Shown here: piece by piece, positions 8,440 through 13,023 of the stretch | How positions within the stretch are numbered: the first letter of the stretch is position 1 | How the letters are laid out: every line of letters begins with the position of its first letter | Assembly (NCBI GenBank): GCA_034429745.1 | Contig: DAOUFY010000051.1 | Location: 1 to 13,023 of the forward strand | Length of the DNA stretch: 13,023 bases | Reading direction: 5' to 3' | Source of the DNA: JBAXBF01 sp034429745 | GTDB taxonomy: Bacteria > Chloroflexota > Anaerolineae > Anaerolineales > DRKV01 | Position numbers and translations under genes: made by a program | Notes under the pieces: generated by a model | Databases searched by the model: none | The model's input: the letters and a program-made list of their open reading frames with translations, nothing else | What the model was told of the DNA's origin: nothing

Positions 8440-8459
8440 TAATGAATCCTCCCAACCAG

Positions 8460-8499
8460 AAAAAAAAAACCAAAGTAAGGCTGATTAATCCTTTATTGG
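8460..8499 (-). terminator. Probable terminator after rsmA
   Basis: On the minus strand CCAA (8499-8496) pairs with TTGG (8473-8470), and AAGG (8493-8490) pairs with CCTT (8480-8477), around a 9-base loop with a small internal loop. The stem is followed directly by ten T (8469-8460). It is weak as a stem but the T run is strong. It overlaps the start region of the promoter at 8504. Confidence 0.5.
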
Positions 8500-8503
8500 T
8501 CAA

Positions 8504-8512
8504 ATTATATCA
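8504..8512 (-). promoter_or_regulatory. Extended -10 promoter upstream of the L,D-transpeptidase
   Basis: The minus strand reads TGATATAAT, i.e. a perfect TATAAT with the TG of an extended -10 box. No good -35 hexamer lies 16-18 bases upstream, which extended -10 promoters can tolerate. Transcription would begin near 8497, leaving a leader of about 58 bases before the GTG start at 8439. Confidence 0.55.
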
Positions 8513-8525
8513 TAAATCACAAGCC

Positions 8526-9368
8526 CTAATCTTCCAAAAAAGCATTAACTAAGGTACTCCATTCCTGCAGCGATAGCGTTTCCGCTCTACGGCTAGAATC
8601 AATTTGTGCTTTTTCTAGAAGCATTTGAACACGTTCGGTTTTCCATCCCAATCCTGCCGCCAAAGCATTGCGCATGGTTTTCCGTTTTTGGGCAAAAGCT
8701 ATTTTTATCAAGCGAAAAAATACTGACAGACGCTCTTGGACAATATACGGTTGGCTATTCAAGGAAACTAACAGCACCGCCGAATCCACTTTCGGAACGG
8801 GATAAAAAGCTCCAGCAGGTATAGTGCAAGCAACTTTTGGTTTGCCATAAACTTGAACACTTAAAGCGAGTAAACTCATCTCCCCTGGCTGAGCGCAGAT
8901 CCTATAGGCAACTTCGCGCTGTATGGTCAGCACTAAATAAGCTGGCTTTAGCTTTCCCTCCAATAGGTGCCGCACAATGGCAGAAGTAATATAATAAGGT
9001 ATATTGGCAACGACAATAAATCCTTCTTGTTCCATCAATGTTGAAGGGTTCAGCTTCAATATATCTCCATGAGTGATTTTTACATTACTAAAAGGACTAA
9101 CCGTTTCTGTAAGCGCAGGTATTAGCCGCGAATCTATTTCTACAGCAGTAACTCTTTTTGCCGCCTGTGCTAAAAGCCGAGTAAGACTTCCCACACCTGC
9201 CCCAATTTCTAACACTTCAGTGGTGGATGTGAGAGGTGCGGTTTTGATTATTTTATTCAAAGCCCCTTCATCTGCCAGAAACACCTGACCTAGCCGTTTT
9301 GAAGGCTTAATTTGGTATTTCCTTAATAATGAATGCAAGTGAAAAGGGGGTAAAAATGTATCAGCCAT
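8526..9368 (-). CDS. rsmA: 16S rRNA dimethyladenosine transferase (A1518/A1519)
   Basis: SAM-dependent enzyme that dimethylates two adjacent adenines in the 3'-terminal helix of 16S rRNA during late 30S assembly (KsgA). The 280 residues match the family length. Motifs in order: SKRLGQVFL (23-31, with Val where Asn is common), the SAM loop EIGAGVGSLT (54-63), the acidic VEID (76-79), GDIL (101-104), the catalytic NIPYYIT (122-128), FYPVPKVDSAV (188-198) and AFAQKRKTMRNAL (223-235) in the C-terminal domain, ending with RAETLSLQEW. The ATG at 9368 is 6 bp past the stop of the 3D-domain gene and has no clear Shine-Dalgarno, so translation is probably coupled to the gene before it. The order G5/3D protein then rsmA recalls yabE-rnmV-ksgA in Bacillus, with rnmV missing here. 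Confidence 0.97.
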   Translation of the reverse strand: MADTFLPPFHLHSLLRKYQIKPSKRLGQVFLADEGALNKIIKTAPLTSTTEVLEIGAGVGSLTRLLAQAAKRVTAVEIDSRLIPALTETVSPFSNVKITHGDILKLNPSTLMEQEGFIVVANIPYYITSAIVRHLLEGKLKPAYLVLTIQREVAYRICAQPGEMSLLALSVQVYGKPKVACTIPAGAFYPVPKVDSAVLLVSLNSQPYIVQERLSVFFRLIKIAFAQKRKTMRNALAAGLGWKTERVQMLLEKAQIDSSRRAETLSLQEWSTLVNAFLED

Positions 9369-9374
9369 TATTTA

Positions 9375-10628
9375 TTATTGTGAAGAAGCCAAAATATAGA
9401 CCATTACTTCCTTAGACCATGGTTGATAGTCATCTTCACCATAGCCGAGATCTATCCAACGCTTACCAGGAATCCCACCCCCAATATCAGCAACTGTAGC
9501 AAAACCATATCCTGGTATATAAACTTGGGCATTTCCAAATAAAGCAAAATCTTCCCTAGTAACAGCAACCACCCCTTTTTGCAGCCTTGCCCCAGTTGCG
9601 GTTGTATAATCGCATACTCCAGGTTTGCCTATCCGGCATGGCGAATAAGAAGTCGCATACATTGGAATCGCTTGCCAATAGGTAATTGTCCCTCCAGGTA
9701 TCTCTAGTGTTTTAGGTACAAGTTTGCTTCCAATACCCACAACCCGCGGTTGAGCATCGCATACTTTCCAACGAGGAAATTGAACCTGAAAAACCTGTTC
9801 CTCTCCCCGCCAACGAATACGGTGGCTAGACACTTCGACCCCTTGAGCTCCCTCTTGAATTACTTGCTGTTGGCCTGTCTCCAAATCCGCTAAGGTCTTC
9901 CGTTCTACAGGAAATGGTTTTAATGCATAATCCAACTTCAATTCTTCATTAACACGGGAAATAAGGATCACACCATGATCAGGCAAAGGTGAATCTAATG
10001 GTGGAGAAACTTCGTCCCAGCCTTGCAAAGATACCCCTGCTTGCAATAAGGCTTGCTGTACATTAGAGGCAGTGCTGCGGGTTTGGATCGTAGCTGTACC
10101 ATTGGATATCTTGAGCAGTTTTGCACGATTAATCCGAATTTGCATCGGTTTATCAAGTATAGTATCGCCGCTGGGAATAATCACATCTCCTTCATATATT
10201 GCAATTCCCTGTTTAATCAGGGCTGCAATCACCGTTGGTTCTGCTGATCGAAATATGGAGATATTGCCATTGTCATCTACTTGCACGAGTTGGGCTCTGC
10301 GTACCTGAAGAATCATCGGATTTGCCATGAGTACTGGTTTATCCACTTTCCACTCAATGCCATTAATCCAAATAATATCTTCTGCGGTTAAACTCACCTT
10401 GCTTTGGCGCAGCCAATCTTGTGGTTTCTGAGAGGTCGTGTAAATTCGATCCCATTTTTCATCTGCAATGATAATGACTTCATAAGCCCTGCCAAACCAG
10501 TACTCCCATACTTTTTCAAACACCCCGCCTTCGGTTTGGCATGCCGTACAAAATATGCTTACGATTATCGCTGCTAAGCAAAAGTGGATTATTCGTTTTT
10601 GGTGGAGATCGAGCTGCAAACCAATCAT
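9375..10628 (-). CDS. YabE-like DUF348/G5/3D-domain cell-wall protein
   Basis: A 417-residue exported protein related to Bacillus YabE and to Rpf-type muralytic factors. ATG 10628 is preferred over a TTG at 10643, because the TTG lies within the GGGGGA that serves the ATG as ribosome site. Residues 13-28 form a hydrophobic leader or anchor (IIHFCLAAIIVSIFCTAC). The CTAC could be a lipobox but has Cys, not Leu/Val/Ile, at -3, so lipidation is doubtful. Three DUF348-like repeats follow (about 48-86, 106-150, 164-205), then a G5-like segment (about 226-282, with VIQEGAQGVEVSSHRIRW). The C-terminal 3D domain (about 323-415) has ATSYSPC, TATGARLQKGVVAV, YIPGYGFATVADIGGGIPGKRWIDLGY, and conserved Asp381, Asp393 and Asp399/400. 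The 3D fold resembles the MltA active region, so glycan cleavage is plausible (inference). It lies 6 bp upstream of rsmA and 14 bp after the SRP RNA terminator. Confidence 0.9.
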   Translation of the reverse strand: MIGLQLDLHQKRIIHFCLAAIIVSIFCTACQTEGGVFEKVWEYWFGRAYEVIIIADEKWDRIYTTSQKPQDWLRQSKVSLTAEDIIWINGIEWKVDKPVLMANPMILQVRRAQLVQVDDNGNISIFRSAEPTVIAALIKQGIAIYEGDVIIPSGDTILDKPMQIRINRAKLLKISNGTATIQTRSTASNVQQALLQAGVSLQGWDEVSPPLDSPLPDHGVILISRVNEELKLDYALKPFPVERKTLADLETGQQQVIQEGAQGVEVSSHRIRWRGEEQVFQVQFPRWKVCDAQPRVVGIGSKLVPKTLEIPGGTITYWQAIPMYATSYSPCRIGKPGVCDYTTATGARLQKGVVAVTREDFALFGNAQVYIPGYGFATVADIGGGIPGKRWIDLGYGEDDYQPWSKEVMVYILASSQ

Positions 10629-10641
10629 TAAATTTTCCCCC

Positions 10642-10664
10642 AAAAAGTTGCCCGAGCAGGCAAC
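10642..10664 (-). terminator. Terminator of the SRP RNA gene
   Basis: GTTGCC (10664-10659) and GGCAAC (10652-10647) form a 6-bp stem with loop TGCTCG, followed by five T (10646-10642). The G-run used as ribosome site by the 3D gene begins at the next base. Confidence 0.75.
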
Positions 10665-10755
10665 CCGGCGGCACCCAGAGGGACCTCCTTACCGTTGCTT
10701 CTTCTCAGATCTGGCGGGGTTCGAAGGTTTCTGCCGCGCCGGACCCACCCGGGCT
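10658..10755 (-). ncRNA. ffs: Bacterial small signal recognition particle RNA (4.5S type)
   Basis: This RNA binds Ffh and targets nascent membrane proteins. The patch is about two-thirds G+C by hand count, against AT-rich surroundings. The minus strand contains GAACCCCGCCAGATCTGAGA then AGAAGCAACGGTAAGG, which aligns with the domain IV hallmark CAGGUCCGGAAGGAAGCAGC. It folds as loop CAGA, stem UCU, tetraloop GAGA, stem AGA, loop AGCA. Below it CCG pairs with CGG, ACCTTC (10727-10722) with GGAGGT (10688-10683), CAGA with TCTG, CGGCGC with GTGCCG, and terminal AGCCCGG with CCGGGTT. A promoter with perfect TATAAT sits at 10767-10762 and a terminator follows, so the ends are estimates. The GGTGCCGCCGGG near the 3' end is also typical. 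Two oddities: the tetraloop is GAGA rather than GGAA with a matching UCU/AGA stem, and the loop reads CAGA rather than CAGG. Confidence 0.88.
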
Positions 10756-10761
10756 TTACCC

Positions 10762-10790
10762 ATTATACATGAGATTTGTCATTAGTGCAA
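10762..10790 (-). promoter_or_regulatory. Promoter of the SRP RNA gene
   Basis: On the minus strand TTGCAC (10790-10785), a 17-base spacer and a perfect TATAAT (10767-10762) are followed by GGG. Initiation would fall near 10755, at the expected 5' end of the RNA. Confidence 0.8.
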
Positions 10791-10803
10791 CGCCAATCGT
10801 TTT

Positions 10804-12735
10804 TTATTCCCCCAGCATTTCTTTTGTTATGATGTTTACCGGAAAATGCACTTCTTTTTCTACTGATATTCCATATAAATCTGCAAGCATTTTTTCCATC
10901 GCGATTTGTCCCATCTCGCGTGGGTTTTGACTAATCAGAGCATATATTTTCCCCTCTCGTAAGGCTTTTCTAACTTGAGAAGAATCTCCAAAAACAACGA
11001 TGAACGGCAAATCGTTATTCAAACCATCGGCTGCACGAATCGCCATCTGAGCCAATTCACTATTCTCTGCTAATAGAGCATGAATTCTTTCCTTCCGCAG
11101 CTCTTGCTCAAGCCTCTTTTCGGCTTCACTCCCTCCTCCAACCAATCTTATCTCTTGTACCTTTGCCTTCTTTGGGCAGTATTGATTTACTCCTTCAACA
11201 AATGCCGCGTTCCTTTTCTGTAAGTCTATGCTCGCATCATTTTCTTGCAAAATTGCCATTAAGGGCTGTTCAACTCCGCTTGTCTTCATCTGTTCGCAAA
11301 GGACCAATGCACTCTGTATTCCAATTGCCATCTCATCGCTGCCAATATGGATGACAGGGCTTATCTCATTAGACAGCCGTCTATTTATACTATATAAGCG
11401 AACCCCCGCTTTCACTGCTTTTCTCAATGCTTCGTTAACTTCAGGTGAATCTAGCCCGGCTAGCAAAATCCCATCTACGCCGCGTTCAGTAAGGATATCA
11501 ATAGAAGTTGCATATTTTTGTGGATCATCTTTTGCATCAAATCCGAAAAATTTTGTACCCGTTAAAGAATGAGCCGTTAGGCGCGCTCCTAAATAGGCTT
11601 TGTGATTGAATTCCTCGGTGATGTTTGGCAGTACCATTCCTATCTTCAGTGCTTTTGATTCGGGATTCAGTGGCAAATTTAACCCAACATCAGAGAGCGC
11701 CAAATTCATCGGAACACTTACCGTCTTTTCTGTTGTCTTTCCCTCTTGGTAGCGAAAAACAGCTTCTGCCGCTTGCTGAATAAACAGGTTTGGCTGTGGT
11801 TCAACAAATGCCGAGAGCTCCTCCGCTTGCAGAGCCGCTTTTGCTGCTGAACTATCCTCAAAACCAATAAAAATCCATCCCAGCAATCCGCTTTGCTTTA
11901 CTTCCTCTATTGCTTGTATGATTATCTTATCTTCAGGAGAAAATATTCCTTCATAACGGGTATTATCTGTCAAATAAGGCGCTAAAGCTTGCTGAACATC
12001 CAAGCCATCCATTCCCGAGAGCAAGACTGTCGTCGTTTCTACTAAAGGGCATTCTTCATTTACTCGCTGCATATATGAATCAATGCGTATTTTATATTCT
12101 TCCCCATATTCCTCCCCTACAGGCCGCAGCACGAGCATTTTTCCTTGTTTTCGCAACGCGCGGCAGGTCATAGTTGCAGCTTCACCTGCACCTTGTTTCT
12201 CATCTGAAATGATTTCAGTAAGTGCTGGAAAACCTTCAGGCATCTTGCCGAAAGACACAATCGGTAAGCCTTGCAGCTGTGCTTTTTCTAGGGCTGTTTT
12301 AACTTTATAATCATCTAAAGGGGCGATCCACAATGCAGCCGCCGCGCGAGTAAGAAGTTCTTCAATCCCCTGTGTCATTATTGACGCATCATTCTTCGCA
12401 TCAATGATCAACAATTCACCCTTTTGCTGAGGGACAACCATTTGCGCCTCGCGAGAAAGTTCAGAGAAAAATGGTTCTTCCAGGTTAGGCAATATCAAGC
12501 CCACCACCGGCACCGGTGTTGGAGTTGACGATGACTGAGTTGTCTGCATTTGTTCAGATTGTTCGATGTTTAAGGTTGGGTTATTCTCTAGTTGAGAAAA
12601 TTGAGCCCTGCAGCCAATTAACAACAGCAGCAAACACATGTTGATCCATTGCCAAAACTTACCAATAATTAACGCTGTCTTAAATTTCTTGTATCTAATT
12701 GACATTTCAAAAATATTAATAATTTTCTCTTGCAT
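10804..12735 (-). CDS. Lipoprotein with two tandem type-I sugar-binding (Peripla_BP_4) domains
   Basis: A surface lipoprotein of up to 643 residues. The leader ends CLLLLLIGC, a good lipobox with Cys42. A Gln/Ser/Thr/Pro linker (43-75, with TPTPVPV) leads to domain 1 (about 76-350: VVGLILPNLEEPFFSELSREAQ, IIDAKNDASIMTQGIEELL, ALWIAPLDD). Domain 2 (about 363-640) repeats this plan (KIGMVLPNITEEFNHKAYLGAR, GFDAKDDPQKYATSIDILTERGVDGILLAGLDS). Both resemble ribose/galactose/xylose-binding proteins of ABC importers. A normal binding protein has one such unit of about 300 residues, so this is an internal duplication or fusion. No ABC permease or ATPase lies nearby. The start is uncertain: ATG 12735 lacks a ribosome site and would have a ~10-base leader; ATG 12705 and ATG 12639 are alternatives without better sites. 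The ligand cannot be told. Confidence 0.88.
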   Translation of the reverse strand: MQEKIINIFEMSIRYKKFKTALIIGKFWQWINMCLLLLLIGCRAQFSQLENNPTLNIEQSEQMQTTQSSSTPTPVPVVGLILPNLEEPFFSELSREAQMVVPQQKGELLIIDAKNDASIMTQGIEELLTRAAAALWIAPLDDYKVKTALEKAQLQGLPIVSFGKMPEGFPALTEIISDEKQGAGEAATMTCRALRKQGKMLVLRPVGEEYGEEYKIRIDSYMQRVNEECPLVETTTVLLSGMDGLDVQQALAPYLTDNTRYEGIFSPEDKIIIQAIEEVKQSGLLGWIFIGFEDSSAAKAALQAEELSAFVEPQPNLFIQQAAEAVFRYQEGKTTEKTVSVPMNLALSDVGLNLPLNPESKALKIGMVLPNITEEFNHKAYLGARLTAHSLTGTKFFGFDAKDDPQKYATSIDILTERGVDGILLAGLDSPEVNEALRKAVKAGVRLYSINRRLSNEISPVIHIGSDEMAIGIQSALVLCEQMKTSGVEQPLMAILQENDASIDLQKRNAAFVEGVNQYCPKKAKVQEIRLVGGGSEAEKRLEQELRKERIHALLAENSELAQMAIRAADGLNNDLPFIVVFGDSSQVRKALREGKIYALISQNPREMGQIAMEKMLADLYGISVEKEVHFPVNIITKEMLGE

Positions 12736-12748
12736 TTTTGCATTTTTA

Positions 12749-12757
12749 TGTTATAAT
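12749..12757 (+). promoter_or_regulatory. Extended -10 promoter for the rightward gene
   Basis: The plus strand reads TGTTATAAT, a perfect -10 with the extended TG. TTGCAT at 12730-12735 could serve as a weak -35 with 16-base spacing. Initiation near 12764 gives a leader of about 115 bases. The box overlaps the leftward -10. Confidence 0.6.
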
Positions 12758-12781
12758 ATGAAAAATTGCCTTTTTTGTCCA
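12753..12781 (-). promoter_or_regulatory. Promoter for the tandem binding-domain lipoprotein
   Basis: On the minus strand TGGACA (12781-12776, 5 of 6 to consensus), a 17-base spacer and TATTAT (12758-12753, 5 of 6) form a good sigma-70-type promoter. Initiation near 12746 leaves only about 10 bases before ATG 12735. Confidence 0.6.
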
Positions 12782-12794
12782 CCGAATCTTTGGC

Positions 12795-12814
12795 GAGTTG
12801 GCTTCACGCAACTC
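12795..12814 (+). other. Small inverted repeat in the leader of the rightward gene
   Basis: GAGTTG (12795-12800) and CAACTC (12809-12814) are 6-bp arms around an 8-base loop, within the ~115-base untranslated leader. No T-tract follows directly, so it is not a clear terminator. I recognise no known riboswitch. Confidence 0.3.
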
Positions 12815-12878
12815 CACCCTTTCTTCCCCCTAACATTTTTCCTAAAACTTGCCAATAATCTTTGTAAGGAGCAGAAAA

Positions 12879-13023
12879 ATGAGGAGATTTTCCATTTTTA
12901 TTGTACCATTTTTATGCGCCGTTTTTGTTTTTATTTTCCTTGTTGGAACAATTTTTTCTGCAAGAGCTGACTACAGTACTGCCAACTTTCAAGGGGTTGC
13001 AGAGGAAGCCACAGCAACCGAAA
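12879..13023 (+). CDS. Secreted protein of unknown function, N-terminal fragment
   Basis: The first 48 codons of a gene that runs off the right edge. The start is firm: TAAGGAG lies about 8 bases upstream of the ATG at 12879. The product opens MRRFSIFIVPFLCAVFVFIF, a positively charged n-region followed by a Phe-rich hydrophobic core, and then LVGTIFSARA followed by DYSTANFQG. That fits a Sec signal peptide cut by signal peptidase I after the ARA at residue 30. The visible mature part (DYSTANFQGVAEEATATE) is too short to place in a family. It is transcribed divergently from the binding-domain lipoprotein and shares its promoter region, so the two may be co-regulated. Confidence 0.75.
   Translation, partial: MRRFSIFIVPFLCAVFVFIFLVGTIFSARADYSTANFQGVAEEATATE

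Noticed and set aside
10539..10547. Lipobox in the 3D protein (FCTAC)
   Set aside because: The -3 position is Cys rather than Leu/Val/Ile; a plain signal anchor is as likely, so lipidation is not claimed.
10711..10730. GGTTCGA in the GC-rich patch as a tRNA T-arm
   Set aside because: No acceptor stem, anticodon arm or CCA end fits around it, and the minus-strand SRP RNA fold explains the bases.
10541..10930. A 129-codon plus-strand frame across the SRP RNA region
   Set aside because: It runs antisense through the 3D gene start, the RNA gene, its promoter and the lipoprotein end. It has no ribosome site or recognisable protein pattern.
12638..12970. A 110-codon plus-strand frame across the divergent promoter
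   Set aside because: It overlaps the lipoprotein start and both promoters, and is out of frame with the better-supported secreted protein at 12879, which has a clear ribosome site.
1..13023. CRISPR array, toxin-antitoxin pair, insertion sequence or phage genes
   Set aside because: No repeat-spacer pattern, transposase, terminal inverted repeats, integrase or small paired genes were seen on either strand.

Overview
The window looks like an ordinary chromosomal segment of a free-living anaerobic or facultative bacterium. A Chloroflexota (Anaerolineae-like) host is my best guess, at moderate to low confidence. Pointers are a lipoprotein with a Thr/Pro 'TPTPVPV' linker, an L,D-transpeptidase with the HGAYWHNYFG...SRGCVNL active site, a YabE-like G5/3D protein next to rsmA, and a membrane-anchored CCG-domain Fe-S oxidoreductase. 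Base composition is moderately AT-rich, and no mobile element, CRISPR array, tRNA or rRNA was seen. Nearly all genes read on the minus strand; only the two truncated genes at the edges read on the plus strand.

Layout from left to right. (1) 1-656, plus: C-terminal part of a sensor histidine kinase, entered just before its phospho-acceptor His. (2) 640-5195, minus: a probable three-gene operon in the order signal-less NMT1/NrtA-type binding protein, two-domain rhodanese, alaS. Gaps are 34 bp and then an 11-bp overlap, and the alaS 3' end overlaps the convergent kinase. (3) 5196-5327: a terminator for the next operon and an AT-rich promoter region for the alaS operon. (4) 5328-8439, minus: an L,D-transpeptidase followed 10 bp later by a membrane-bound Fe-S oxidoreductase of the NarI-like plus HdrD/CCG type (ETF:menaquinone oxidoreductase-like). 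(5) 8440-8525: a terminator overlapping an extended -10 promoter. (6) 8526-10628, minus: rsmA preceded by a G5/3D-domain protein, recalling the yabE-rnmV-ksgA order of Bacillus but without rnmV. (7) About 10642-10790, minus: a GC-rich RNA gene that I read as bacterial SRP RNA (ffs), with its own promoter and terminator. The terminator abuts the ribosome binding site of the 3D gene. (8) 10804-12735, minus: a lipoprotein carrying two tandem type-I periplasmic sugar-binding domains. (9) 12736-12878: a divergent promoter region with overlapping -10 boxes. (10) 12879-end, plus: the first 48 codons of a secreted protein.

Functionally the segment mixes housekeeping genes (alaS, rsmA, SRP RNA) with envelope remodelling (L,D-transpeptidase, 3D protein), a membrane redox enzyme feeding or draining the quinone pool, possible sulfur handling (rhodanese plus binding protein), and solute sensing or uptake. 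I found no convincing new defence or mobile system. The points most worth a second look are the variant SRP RNA and its apparent transcriptional link to the 3D-rsmA genes, the tandem binding-protein lipoprotein, and the signal-less binding protein paired with a rhodanese.
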